DNA of 64,000 bases. It comes from Pleurodeles waltl. Taxonomy: Eukaryota; Chordata; Amphibia; Caudata; Salamandridae. Made by a program: the position numbers and the translations under genes. This document shows positions 24,171-37,495 of this stretch, one piece after another. Each line of letters starts with the position of its first letter. The first letter of the stretch is position 1. Location of the stretch: contig NC_090437.1 of NCBI RefSeq assembly GCF_031143425.1, positions 848,669,978 to 848,733,977 on the forward strand, read 5' to 3'. A model generated the notes under the pieces. That model was not told where the DNA came from and ran no database searches. It saw nothing but the letters and a program-made list of their open reading frames with translations.

Positions 24171-24469
24171 TGGCCCCCTGCGCCCCGTCTCCACCAGCCG
24201 TATCATGGCAGTGCTACTGCCATGAAACCGCTGGTGGAAAAGAGAGTCGTAATTCCCAGGGCAGCGCTGCTTGCAGTGCTGCCCTGGCAGATTAGGACCA
24301 CCAACACCACCACCACATTAAGTTAAATCGTAATCTGGCGGTGCTGGTGGTCCCACCTCAGCGCTGCCACCACATTCGTAATGTGGCAGTCATACCGCTG
24401 CATTAGCAGCTGTCTGACCACCACCATGACCCTGGTGGTCCAATGATCGCCAGGGTCATAATGAGGCCC
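24171..24469. mobile_element. Older, diverged hairpin-chain element
   Basis: The right end, read on the minus strand, begins GGGCCTCATTATGACCCTGG, identical to the left end of copy A for at least 16 bases. The interior again holds consecutive inverted repeats (for example CATGGCAGT...ACTGCCATG near 24204-24224, and CAGGGCAGC...GCTGCCCTG near 24258-24287), but with many mismatches. The left end is degraded, so its start is approximate and no target duplication can be assigned. Confidence 0.55.
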
Positions 24470-27400
24470 TTAGTAAGCCCTACCCAGTGTCCAAACTTTG
24501 TAAACATAGAATAAAAACTATCTAATTATCTGAATTTAATTGAGCTGTCCAACCCACAAGCACAATTTTGTAAAGAGAGATCTTTGTGCACATTTCTTAC
24601 CTGCGATGAAGGGGTGCAAGAATGGCCCAACTTATGAATGGTAGGGAATGATAGTTGGCAATAGGACTACGTTACGATGTGTAGGAAATGTTTAATGGCA
24701 AAGGTGATGATCTGAGACCCAGAAGTCTTTGGGTGGCATTTTCCATCCTAAAACACCGCTCTCTCCACTGAGAGCTTCAGATTATACACACACTCCAAGG
24801 ATGAGTAGGCAAGGCAGATCACTTTCCTACTCCACTTCTTGTTCATGTGCACACTCGTCAGATTCAAGATCCTCATGTGCATCCACATCAACTCTGGATT
24901 CACCTTCAAACATTTCGCCCAGTAGATGACATCACCACATTTCATGATGTTTGGCATGTGGAATATCTAAATAAAACATCTAGAGATGAGGTTGAAGACC
25001 ACCATGAATCGCAAGGAGTTATTTCAACTGCTTTAATTCTTTGAAAGTGAATATATATTGCCCCAGATTTCTGCACACTCTGCCAAATGATGTGTAAGGA
25101 AAAGCTTCATACCCTCATTTTTTGTACAGAAGCTAAAGAAAATATACAATGTGCCAACATGTCATTCTTCAAAAACCCACACAATTCATTAGTGGAACAG
25201 CTGGGAGAGAAGGAGTTGGGTAAACCAACACTGCATGGGATACTGGCCTTGCACCTTCATCAAGGTACCACCTAAATTAAATATCTGCTTACCTTTTTGC
25301 ACTGCACTGAAGTTTCCCTTTTCCTATGATTACATATACTTGCTCAAGGATAGCTTTGGTTACTTCATCTGTTCTAAAAGTGATTGAGGGCCATTTTAAC
25401 AAGATTACTCTGGTTTTAGCTACAGCACTTAGCAATCAAATTAAAAGCTACCAATTCCAAATAGAAGAACCTCAGAGTCTGAAACACTGGAGCAAAATGC
25501 ACTATCTGCTAATCTCATAAATATTCTGCAGTCAGAAATTGGAAAGGAAATACCAGGGAATAAATTCTGATTTAGGATACGTTGTGTTACTTTGAGCTTA
25601 GCCAGTGCTCAACAATCCTTAGAATAAATGAATGCATATCTAATAGGTTAGCACATATCCTTATACTACACACAGGCGCACACACACACAATCCTGTGCC
25701 TTATATGACATATGACTAGAGTATCCAACTATTCACTTGAAATATTTGTATCCTCTTTTATGGCATGTTCTTTATGTTCTATGTCACAGTTCTTAAAAAA
25801 TGGCACAAATGGTTGTCTACGTTTTATCACCTATAGGAGCTGAACAGAGATGACAATCTAACAACACCATATACATTCAGAGCTAAGGCGTTGTGGAGCA
25901 TAGTCCCCTACATTGATCTCATAAACATGACTTTCCATAAAGGAACAATAGCTGCAGCACATTAAGATTAATGCTAATAATGCATTCTTCAGAGTCCATC
26001 AACCTTCTTCTGCTCAGCTGGTTCTGGATAGTACGAACAAGTCATGATCATTATGTGAGCAATTAAATTTGAATGGCTTGAAAGATGTGCTGCACTGCCA
26101 TGCTAAGGGCCTGCACTGTGTATTTCCTCCAGTGAACTCGACAAATGGCCCAAATCACCTTTCGTGCTATTCAAGAGCAGAGCTATCTTCTGATGACAGG
26201 TACTATATCCACAAATATCTTCTAATATCTACTATCCCACCAAACCTTTGAGAGTGTAGCTAGTGCCTCCCACAACAAACTATTAGTTGAATGGAAGCGG
26301 CTGCAGTGGTCATAGTTTAGGCATACAGGCATTTTTATATCCTATCTCCACTCCTCCTGGGGTGGGGAGACTGTCTAAAAGCTTTTTCCTGTAAGTCCTC
26401 ATCCAGCCCCCAATAACTTGGGCTCCTAGACATACCTAGCCTCATGAGCATGGCCTAAGTTGGAGGTTTATATATGGTGTGCATGGGTAATGTCTTATGA
26501 AGGTGAAAGAGATGTTCCTGTCTGGATGTATGTCACTACAGGAGCAACACAACTACTAATTTAGCTAACTTAGTCTTCACAATACATCCCTCATGAATGT
26601 AGTGGGTGGTGTCCACTAGAACCAAAGGTCAAAGGCAGTTGGACCAGAGAGGCACATTGCAATAAAACAGAACTGATGAAGACGAGAAAAGTGGATTACA
26701 GTAAATAAGGACATATGAGATTAATACATTTAACCAGCTGTGATTTAGCATAAGGCAGTGTCCTTCATGCCCACTATGCACTCTGCTATCCAGTGCATGA
26801 TTAAAAATCAAGAAGATTATGAGTTAGGTAAGGACATTAAGTCCCTGGAGGATTTGGGTATTAACACTTTTCATGAGAGACATATAATTAAATTGTGAAA
26901 ACACAAAAGGGAACTGAAATATGGAAAATTACAGTGTGAACAATTAAAATCTGTCTCTCTGAAGTCATAAGTAGATGAGTGAGAAAAAATGTAAAATTGT
27001 AAAGCACTAGCCTGTTTGTCCCATTGAGACACAATGTTGACCAAGCTGCTTAATCCCAGTTCCTCCTAGACGTTGTGTACCTCTCACTTTAATGCATGTG
27101 ATCGGCACCGGAACGTCCCAGAGAAAAGGGAATGGGTGAAAAGAGAGAGAGACACTGGAGCGACAGGTCCGGATCCATATAAATATTGATGCTTCTCGAA
27201 GAGCCGGAATTTCCTTTGATAATTTACACATCAGTCAAACAACTCATCAGTCGTAACCCGTGTAAGTATTAGTCTCTAACTACTATGTGCAAGCTAGCTG
27301 TACCTGTTAGGGTCCACTTTCCAACTTTAGATGGCTCTCCCTCTCTAGCTAGGGATTTTCAGGAATAAGTTTGATTATCTGTAATTAAATGAGAACCTTG

Positions 27401-27688
27401 AACCTCCTAGAGTATTTATAACTACTCCCACTGTGCCCATAGATTGGTCTCAAGTCACCTCAACTAACTCCTACCTAAATGTTCTTGAAGTTCTGTGGAT
27501 ACCTTGCTTGATTCACCTTGTTGAGATTTCCCAAGATGCTGACTCACTGGATTTCACATACATTTAAATAGATAACAAATAATGATAACAAATTCTCAGG
27601 CAATTAGGGTTTCCAGACATTCATGGGTTACTTACCGCACTGTACTTAGAATTCCAAGGAACACAATTTGGTGCTTTTGATTACAGTG
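24470..27688. other. Intergenic DNA without a recognisable gene
   Basis: No domain-bearing frame and no clear repeat, apart from a very short CA run near 25675-25690. Confidence 0.5.
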
Positions 27689-27860
27689 AAAACATAGGGT
27701 TAATATCAAAAGATCACAGTACAATGTTTGCATCACTCTGGGAACATACGGTTAATATCAACAGATCACAGTGCAATGTTTGCTTCATTCTGTGAACATA
27801 GGGTTAATATCAAAAGATCACAGTGCAATGTTTGCATCACTTTAGGAACATGGAGTTAAT
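27689..27860. repeat. 52-bp tandem repeat, about three and a third copies
   Basis: The block AACATAGGGTTAATATC and its variants begin at 27691, 27743, 27795 and 27847, an exact 52-bp period. Each full unit also contains GATCACAGTGCAATGTTTGC or a one-base variant. Confidence 0.85.
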
Positions 27861-29059
27861 GTGAAAAACACAAGCGATCGGTTTTATCAGTGTTACATCA
27901 CAACGTAAGTTGAGCAGAGCAGTGACAAACTTTCAGGCCGTACACTGAATGCTTTGTATCACCAGCATCAATTTAGAATTATGAAAATGTCATATTAAAC
28001 TTAGCGATAACAAACCTATTCACAATACATCGTTTTTATAATGATTGCACAAAATAATTTATTTTCTGCAATTTATAGCAAGTAATGATGATAAGCGTTA
28101 CTATGCAACAAGCAGCGAGCATTTCTCAGTGACCTTAAACACCACTGATGTGCCTTCTTAGGTGCATCGTGCTCCGAAACATCCGACTGTCAAATATCAG
28201 GTCAGCAAATGTCAGGTTTTCAGAAATAAATGTGTGTGCACAGCGCAATACAACCTTTTCAGTAAATTCTCTCGATCTCTTCCTCTCTCTGGAAGCAGCA
28301 TCTAAGATACATGACCGAATGTGAAGATCAAATCTGGAGAAGCATAGACCCCTTCTCTGCAGCCGGTGCCCTTTGCAGCAAGCAATTCACTCAGGCCGGG
28401 TGTGGTTTAAATACCTGCTGCATCTAGCGACACCCAAGCTGAGTCATAGGGATGCTAAAGGCTTGAGCAACATGTGTCCCAAACAATTTCACTGACACAT
28501 ACTAATCGAAAGAGACATTGAAAATGTCCAAAAGTGAAATAATAAGGTAACCCAACAAGGTGGATGCATGTGCAGATAATAGTAAGGACTATTCATAAAA
28601 AACTGTCTTACCAGTTTCTCGCTTGCTGAGCTGAGAGACAAGATCATGGCAGGCCAATCTGATTATCTGTGGACGATGTTAACTGGAGAGGATTTACACC
28701 TTAACCTCACCTCAAAATAGCTAATGCAGGACATGTGTGGTGGCAAAAAATGTATCTACATCTAAAATTGTGGTGCTATCACTGAGAAATGAATAGGTAG
28801 TCTTTATACAAATAAATGGAAAAAAACTATTTGGCTAACTTTAAAATGTGTACATGGAAAACAAAAGCACCCTGCAAAGAGAGAATCACAATAGTGACTA
28901 AGAAATTAAAAATGTAACACAGGTGGGGGACAAAATCCAGCAAACTTCCATACTGGCTGGCAACTCAGAATGTGGTGGAAAGTGAGATCCTGGGCATTTT
29001 GGTCCAGAATGAGACGAGTTAGTGAAGCTAGTGAGAGTGCGCCTTTGTTTAAGGAATAC
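27861..29059. other. Intergenic DNA
   Basis: I see no gene or assignable repeat. Confidence 0.45.
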
Positions 29060-31330
29060 TCTTGAGCCTTTTATCCCTTTATGTGAAATGTGGGAGAGCC
29101 ACAAGGGAGGTCTCCATGCCACTGATTTGCCATTTCTTACCGTGCCTCCGTGAGAAACAGCTCACTTGGGACAACCTGTTACTCTTAAGGAGTTGGATGA
29201 GTCCTTCTCAAACAAAAACCTTGGCAAAACACCAGGACCAGACAGGTTTCAGATTGAATATTACTGGAAATTCTGCAGTCACTTCTACAACATTTGCGAG
29301 GCCTGTAAAATGAAGCAATAGCAGAAGGCCATTTTCTGGGAGGGCAGAATGTAGCAACAAAAGTGGTTCTACATGAGGCAGAGTGCCACCTTGAGGACTG
29401 CACACTCTACTGCTGGTCTCACTCATTATTAGAAACTTCAAACTATATCACAAGGTTCTGGTCAACCAGCTCCTCAAAGTCATACAGAAACGAATTCATT
29501 TATACCAGTGGAGTTTAATACCCAAAGGCAGCGTGCGGTGTGGTGTTTGCAAGGTACTTGCAGCCCTAGAGTATCAACTTCGACTGACAGGTCAGAGAGC
29601 TTTCCTACATGTTGAATTTGAGAAAACCTTTGATTCCCTTGACTGGGTTTTTTCGCAGGATGTACTCAGGCGCCTGGGTCTTGGGCCCTGCTTTGTGTAA
29701 TATGTATGAACGTTATAAGCTGACCTCAAACACAAGTATGGGCTAATGGGGTCCTGTCTCTATGCTTTGCGAATAGAACATGGCACCAGACAGTGATCCC
29801 CACTGTTCTCTCTGCTCTTCACTTAAGCAACAGAGCAGCTGGCAATATGGATCCGATGCCACATGCAGATTCAGGGATTATAGTGGGGAAATGGCTTGGA
29901 AGACTGCATTGCCTTACATGTGGATGATATTTTACTTTTTGTCTTCTACCTGGAGACTAATACTGTTTCACATAATGGAACAGCTTGGACAGGCCTCTGG
30001 TTCATAAGTTAATGTGTCCAAATCTCTATTGGTCTGCTTAGCTGGAGTTGCAGAAAACGTTGTGCCAGACACAGGTGCCTGTACACAGACTGAGCTTTTT
30101 ATACTTGGACAGTTATATCTCCAAGCTTCCTACACTGTCTTGGTCCCTTAATTGTATACTACAAGTCAGTAGATTGTGGAAGGACCTGGAGAACAGGAGC
30201 CAACTGCCTCTTAACATACTGTGAAAGGTGGCTCTTTTTAAAATTATGGGTCTTCTGCACTCCCTGTATGCCCCACAGAATTTCCTATTTCCACTCCCCA
30301 AGCAGTGGTTCACTGGAGTACAAGTTCTTGTGGAATGGCTGAGTACTGTGTGTAACCTTCTAGAAATACATACAAACAACCTTTGATGAGGGCACAGCAG
30401 AGACTTGTAGTCCTGAATGATTGGCTCAACAGGGTTAAGAGGACCCTACATATAGGGTGGAGATGATGAATATGGGTGCAACACTATTAAGGATCGGCTA
30501 TACAATGGAACCATGGCCTGCTCACTTTCCAGATCTCACCAAGGTGGTGTTCTTGGTGTGGAGATTGGTCCTGCGCTGGGCCAGATGGGCTGGCAAGATC
30601 AAAGGCCCCTAGATCTGGGAGGCACTTCCAATGTGTATAGATCCCTAGTTATTAACCTGCCAGACTTATACACCCCCACTAAGGGAGCAGAGGGAGGTTT
30701 GGAAAGGCCCCCTGGAGGATAGCGACAGTAGGGAGGCTCATTTGGTGCCAAGAGAATGTGTAATTGCCTCTACGTTTTGCTACATAGAACTATAGAACTG
30801 AGATTCTTGCACGTGACATACCTAACGCATGTGGTGTTATGCAGGGTGGTCCAGCGAATATTGTCTGCATGCTCTTGATGTGGTGAGGAGGCTGGTGACT
30901 TCTTCAATGTGAGTTGGGCATGCCCGGTTATCCTGAGGTACTGGACACATTCTTTTGCTCCCTATCTCAAGTGCTGGGTGGATTTAGTGATCACTCTCCA
31001 TTCATCACCCTCCTCTGCCTACTAGACAACCTGGGTGTGGACGTTCTCTTGTGGGCCTGGGGTTGAACTCAGTAAACCCACCTGCAGTGTTGGCCTTGTG
31101 CAAGGCAATAGACTGATGCTCAAAAAGGAAGGAGCTCATTTATATAACAAGAGTTTGCCCACATAAGCATAAGAGGATTTGAGGGAAATGGTAAGTTATT
31201 ATTATGAGCTGTAATGACAAACATGAGGCAATGTATGAACTTGTTATTTTTTATATGTACTGGACCACTTGCATTATATGGTTTATGGCTTTACCTGAGA
31301 AAATTCAATAAAAATATGGTCATAAAAAAA
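29060..31330 (+). pseudogene. Decayed L1/Tx1-like LINE, 5' truncated
   Basis: In shifting plus-strand frames the translation contains LTLKELDESFSNKN, KTPGPDRFQIEYYWKF near 29230 and AFLHVEFEKTFDSLDWVF near 29600-29650, followed by a VLRRLGLGP block. These are the fingers and first palm motif of L1-type reverse transcriptase. The 3' end has AATAAAA and a short A-rich tail near 31300-31330. Many stops and frameshifts; no open frame over about 90 codons remains. Confidence 0.7.
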
Positions 31331-31568
31331 TTCAATATATGGCATACTGAATGGCGGTGTAGGTAGCTTCCATGTAGCATGTCACCAAAATGGGGGGCCT
31401 GTGGAACAGAGGGGACAATAACTTCTGTATGTAACATCTACAGAACCTCTCATCATGAATCTACTCAAGGGCATTCATATTATAAAGAAAAACATATATA
31501 TAAAGGCAAGATATTTTTTTAATGCAAATTGTTCACATTATGATCAATAACGTATATAGATGCAAATT
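31331..31568. other. Short spacer, AT-rich
   Basis: Nothing recognisable between the LINE tail and the next LTR-like insertion. Confidence 0.5.
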
Positions 31569-31573
31569 CTGGG

Positions 31574-33599
31574 CGTAAGAAAAAAACTATTTTTGCATGA
31601 TCAACTCCATTTTTTTATTGCTGCTGCTGTTGTTTTCCACTCTGTTCAGGGTAACTCTGCTAACCAGGCCCCAGTACATGTGTTCTGACCACTAAAGAAT
31701 GTTGATGGTGTATATGCTCTTAATTGGCATATTCAACTTAACAGTAAGTCCCTACTGCATTGTACATAGGGTACATAGGGCACCCAGGGCCTGAAATGCA
31801 AATGTCGCTATTGGGCTGCAAGGAATATTGTGCCACCACTGAAGTGAAAATGCAAAACATGACCACAGGCCTCCCACCAGTAACCTTGTTATGTAGGTTT
31901 AAACTGCAAATTCAGTCTGTCAAAATAACCCATTTTGCCAATCCTAAACCCTCCTTTTAAACTTAAATATTAATGTTACACCTACGTTAGCTTTAAGTGC
32001 CTCTAAGGCTGGGTGCATGCGATTTAACAGTAGAACATGTAACAGTTTAATGTTAAACATGTCCTTTCAATGAAAAGGCATAAAAAGCTATTGTCACAGT
32101 AGCAGGGATAGCTGCTCCCTAGGAAAGCATTGGCAGTTCTAAGGAAATAAAAGAATGTTGTCTCTGCTTAGGGATGAGTTTAAAAAGTGCATTCTTGAGC
32201 TTTTAACAATGTTCATTTCAAATTCAACACATTGGTAAATTCAAACATATAGTATATTTTACAAAATGTACTTTTAAAGAAAACATATTCTGTCTGTGAA
32301 AAGCCTCTAGAATCCCATTTGCTTTCAACTGACATTCAGGAGCTGAATGGTCCCTTCGTGAGGTGTTAAGTGGCTCCCAGAGTTGAGACAAAGACCTCAG
32401 GTGTGTGGAGGAATTTTATTCTCCTGACAGGACTGTGTCCAGGAACCTAATGAACTTCAAAGGATGCCTACCTTATGAAAGATAGGAGAAGGAATGAACC
32501 TCTGTTAAGACCTTCCAGGAGAACCCTCAGCGTAGGATTTACTCACACTTGTAACCAGGACTAAGAGGTAGACTTCCAGGGTAATTTAGCTGACCTCTCA
32601 TTAAGCTACAGGGACACAAACGCTGCAAGTAGCCCACTTCCTTAAATACCCCAGCTGAAAATGTTTACTGTATCTGCCCTGGAACCTGCTAGTGGCTTCT
32701 AATGAAGTGAATCCTGACCCCCAAGTTCTGTTGCAGAGGTACTGGAACCCTTGGCTTGTGGCAGAGTGTGCTCTTCCTGTCTAACCCTAAAAGCTGCTAC
32801 AGGAGAACACCTGTGGGTCTGGGGCCAAACTGCCAGTTGATCTACTGGAGGTGCATCGATGGTGGGAATGACTTCACCTTTACATTCTCAGCTCAACATC
32901 GGAATCTGTGGATGCAGAGGCAGCTTCTGCTCCACTCCACAGCTTCTGCAGCACCGCCATAGACAAGGACCCAATCAATGCCAAAGACCTCTCAGTCACA
33001 GAAACCCAGACTTCTCTTACCTATGTCGACAACTGCATTGGGCCTATCCTCCTGCAACTCGTCACCATTAGGCACTGCTTTGGCTTCCATCTGCTGCTTT
33101 TAACCCACTGAAAAACTGTTGAGGTCCAGAACTGTTTCTAAAGAAACAAGGTTACTCCTTAACTGGGAAAAACCCAGTCCCTGTATCTGACTGCAGTCAG
33201 TCTTAATTTTTGACTTTGCCCTGGCCTAGCACGACCAGTCGCCTGCAATTGGCGCTTTGCATCTTTTGGCCCTATTTTTATGTAAATGTCTGAAAATTCA
33301 TATCTCCTGGTCCCCTTTTGGATTTCCTTTTGGATTTCTGCCTTTCTGGTGGCATATTGTTCATTAAAATATTTTAAATTTTTTAATATTGGGTGGTATT
33401 TTTATTCTGTTAGATTTTCAACTTTGTAACTGCTTTGGGTCTTGGAAATGCTTTACACATTTTCATAAGTTAAGCTTTGTACCATAGCAAGGGTGGAACT
33501 CAGGTTTAAATTACTGAAACCTTTACTGGACCTAATGAAAACAGTATCATTTTTACTTGTGGTTACCATCCACCCCAACTAATGATTCACTTTCTTACA
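31574..33599 (+). repeat. Solo LTR-like insertion, copy 2 (2026 bp, TSD CTGGG)
   Basis: It is flanked by CTGGG at 31569-31573 and 33600-33604. It ends TTCTTACA; its first bases read CGTAAGA, as if the expected terminal TG had changed to CG. It is homologous to copy 1: the blocks ATTGGCGCTTT, AATTCATATCTCC and GCTTTACACA occur in the same order near 33250-33460. Non-coding. It is more diverged than copies 1 and 3. Confidence 0.7.
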
Positions 33600-33604
33600 C
33601 TGGG

Positions 33605-35322
33605 TGTGTAGAAATCACGAAACATATTGAGACATCTGCCGTTATACTCATAAGGCAGGAATACTGGTGAATGGGCCGTTGGTTACTTCAACATAGTAAG
33701 TAATAGTCATTCTTAAAAGCACTGGCCTCCATATCAGTGATACATATAGTTGACAAAAAAGCAAAAAACTCTTATGGAGAACATTACTGTATGATAAATT
33801 GGTTCAAAAGTGAAGGTTAAAACAGATACATTAATAACGAAAAGTACACAGTTCGATACATAACTTTAGTACAAATAGAATCTGGTAATATGTGCATTGT
33901 CCAATGATACATTAAATCATAGCTTCCAGATATGTGAATGCCAAGAAGATATAATTACTGATGGGAGTGTGCAATTCATGGCAGTATCAAAGAGAACATC
34001 TCTTGCCAGTTGTGAGCATGTAATGTTAAAGTTGCCTGTTCCACTTGTATTCCACTGAGTTCTTGGCTGATGGGGTACAGTACAATTTGTCTATCCAAAG
34101 GCACGCCTTCCTAAAAAGAATAGCACTTATGTCACCAACCCTGATAGGTTTGTTAACAAAACCCAAAGCACCATCAGTGCCCAGTGGGGCTTACTTCCAG
34201 TGATAGGACACTTTAAATGAGGAAACTGCAGTGCCTGTCTATTGACTACGAACGCAAAATCCTTCACATATGGCAATGATCTTTGCTCTGGATTTCCAAT
34301 GCAATTCAAGTAGTGTTATGTACTTCACATTGTGCCCCTACCATGTCAGCAATGTAAGCCAAATCACACAGAAAGTCAGGGTATGTATTTTACCCCACTG
34401 TCTTAGAGAAAGGTGTCAAACGACAACCTGCAACTTGTAGGAAAATCTTTGGAAGAAGGTCATGATGAAAAGCAGGGGCAGCTGCTCCACAATGGTAAAG
34501 GAGCATCACCCCACAGGCTAAGAGCCAGCTGCTGAAAAATAAAACAATCTTTTACTATTGTTTCATTTTTCAGCTGGTGGCTAAGCTAGCATGTGCAGGA
34601 AGGGGCGGGGCTGGGCCATGGGAGGAAGGAGAAGGAGTAAAATGAGTGCACTTAAGTGCACATGTCAGTTTGGACGGCCATCTTGGTTTTTCCAACCTGG
34701 CTGTATTGCACAGCAGGGTTGGAGAAACAGCACAGAGTCCAATGCACTGTCTGAGAGGCAGACCAAGGCACTCAGACCAATACTGGCACTGCTGTCATTC
34801 TAGGTGTAGCATGAGAGCAGTGCCATGATTACGTGGGGAGCCTGTGCTGGTGTCCCAGGGACGGCTGGGACACCAACACCATCAGGAGGGAAGAGGAGAG
34901 AGGCAGCTGGCAGCGGCGGACAGGTACGTTTTTTTTAAAATGTATTTTTATTTTATTGTCCCCCACCTTCCCTGCTCCCCCATTCCTCCACCCCACCCTT
35001 GAGATTTGTGATGGCCGCCACTGATGAAAAGTGGCTTAAACATTTGCTTATGATTAGGATTCTGCCCATTAAATAACAATGAATATTTTCTCTTATTAAT
35101 TGAGTTATAACCTGCAATATTGACAAATTGTTTCTGTGCAGTTATTTTACTCTCACTTCTTTGCACTGAGTAGTGTGTTGCCCGGAATGCACTAGCACCT
35201 TTTGTAAGTTGTATATTTACCTATGGATTGATTACGTAAATCTATTACTGATTACAGCTTCTGAGTTATCAATACTTTATTTCTCTAAACAGCTCTGTCA
35301 GATTGTGTTTCTATTACATTCA
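33605..35322. other. Intergenic DNA with one hairpin
   Basis: There is no gene. A hairpin is present at about 34522-34576 (CCAGCTGCTGAAAAAT with ATTTTTCAGCTGG), and a smaller one near 34850-34875 (GGTGTCCCA with TGGGACACC). They probably mark another non-autonomous element whose ends I cannot place. Confidence 0.45.
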
Positions 35323-35327
35323 ATGTA

Positions 35328-37490
35328 TGTTAGAAATAGGGTCTTTGGTTGGCAGCCAGGTTACCCCATGTCCAAGCAAGGACCCTCACTCTAGTCAGGG
35401 TAAGTCACACACAATCCAAATTATCCTGTGCCCACCCTCTGGTAGCTTGGCACTGAGCAGTCAGGCTTAACTTAGAAGGCAATGTGTAAAGTATTAGTGC
35501 AATAAATCATACCTTAACAAAATATAGCACCACAAAAATACACCACACAGTGTTTAGAAAAATATATAATATTTATCTGGATATTTGTGGGTCAAAACGA
35601 TCAAAGATGCAATAAGAAAATGTAAGGATACCACTGAAAAGTGATATAAAGTGTCTTAAGTTTTTTTAAGTAAACAAAGTCTCTTTCAAGCACAAAGTAC
35701 CTGGTTTGCGTGAAAAATCTCCGCAAAGGGGCCGCAGAGAAGGAGAAGCGGGGAAACAAAGGGGTGTGCGTCGATTTCTCGGGCTGCACACAGTTGATGC
35801 GTCATTTATTTTCCACGCAGGGACGGCTGTGCATCAATTTCTGGTGCTCGGTCGTGGATCCTCTTCGGGTTGCGGGGTTTTCAGACGCCCTGGGGTCTGT
35901 GCGTGGAATCCTGGGCTTGTGACAAGCTCTGTGTCGTTCCGGTGGGCGGTGCAGGGAAATTTCTCCCTCACAGCAGGCGCTGTGTTGATTTTCCCTCTGG
36001 AAGTCTGGCTTTGTCGACCCAGGTTGGCTGTGCGTCGATCTGGTGGGCCGTGCGTCGAAGTTCCGGTCGCACCGCAGGCGCCGAGTCGATCTTTTCCTTG
36101 CGAAGTAGAGCAGCAGCGTCCCGGTTCCGCGTGCAGTGAATTTTTCACCACGGGACAGGCTGTGCATCGTTTTTAGCAAGCTGTGCATCAAATTTTTGCC
36201 TCACAAGGAGTCCAGTTGCAAGAGAGAAGTCTTTTTGGTCCTGAGACTTCAGGGAACAGGACGCAAGCTCTATCCAAGACCTTGAAGAGCACTTCTTCAC
36301 CACAGCCAGGGAGCAGCAAGGCAGCAGGGCAACAGCAAGGCAGCAGTCCTTCACAGAAAGCAGTCAAGTGAGTCCTTTGGGCAGCCAGGCAGTTCTTGGC
36401 AGGATGCAGGTTCTGGTTAGAAGTTTCTTCTCCAGGAAGTGTCTGAGGTGGTAGGGCAGAGGCCCTGTTGTTAATGTGCCTTTGAGGTGGGGGAGACTTC
36501 AAAGAGTGGCTTAGAAGTGAACAAGGTCCCCTTTCAGTTCAATCCTGTCTGCCAGGGTCCCTGTAAGGGGTGTGGCAGTCCTTTGTGTGAGAGCAGGCCC
36601 TCCACCCTCCCAGCCCAGGAAGACCCATTTAAAATGCAGATGAATGCAAGTGAGGCTGAGTATCCTGTGTTTGGGGTGTGTTTGAGTGAATGCACAAGGA
36701 GCTGTCAACTAAACCCAGCCAGACGTGGATTGTAAGGCACAGAAAGATTTAAGAGCAGAGAAATGTTCACTTTCTAAAAGTGGCATTTCTAAAATAGTAA
36801 TATTAAATCCAACCTCACCAGTTAGCAGGATTTTGTAATACTATTCTGGCCATACTAAATATGACCTTCCTACTCCTTTCAGATCAGCAGCTACCACTCC
36901 AACAATGTATGAGGGCAGCCCCAATGTTAGCCTAGGAAGGGAGCAGGCCTCACAGTAGTGTAAAAACGAATTTAGGAGTTTTACACTACCAGGACACATA
37001 GACTACACAGGTACATGTCCTGCCTTTTACCCACACAGCACCCTGCCCTAGGGGTTACTTAGGGCACACCTTAGGGGTGACTTATATGTAGAAAAAAGGG
37101 GAGTTTTAGGCTTGGCAGGTACTTTTAAATGCCAAGTCGAATTGGCAGTGAAACTGCACACACAGGCCTTGCAATGGCAGGCATGAGACAAGGGTAAGAG
37201 GCTACTTAAGTGGGTGGCACAATCAGTGCTGCAGGCCCCCAGTAACATTTAATCTACAGGCCCTGGGCACATATAGTGCACAGTACTGGGGACTTATAAG
37301 TAAATTAAATAGTCCAATTGGGTATGATCCAATTTTACCATATTTAAAGGGAGACAGCATATGCACTTTAGCACTGCTTAGCAGTGGTAAAGTGCGCAGA
37401 GTCTAAAAACCAGCAAAAACAGTGTCCAAAAAGTGGAGGGAGGCAGGCAAAAAGTTAGGGGTGACCCCCCTAAGGCTGTCAGGTCTAACA
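35328..37490 (-). repeat. Solo LTR-like insertion, copy 3 (2163 bp, TSD ATGTA)
   Basis: The ends are TGTTAGA...TCTAACA, a 7-bp perfect inverted repeat, flanked by ATGTA (35323-35327 and 37491-37495). It is homologous to copy 1 in opposite orientation. The middle (about 35770-36180 on the plus strand) has repeated GTGCGTCGAT / GTGCATCAAT words where copy 1 has its 122-bp array, so this part evolves by local duplication. CAG-rich words lie at 36300-36350. Open frames of up to 156 codons here are chance products of GC-rich repeats. Confidence 0.75.
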
Positions 37491-37495
37491 ATGTA

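Noticed and set aside
35706..36191. Open frames of up to 156 codons on both strands
   Set aside because: They lie in the tandem middle of solo-LTR copy 3; overlapping antisense frames with no domain.
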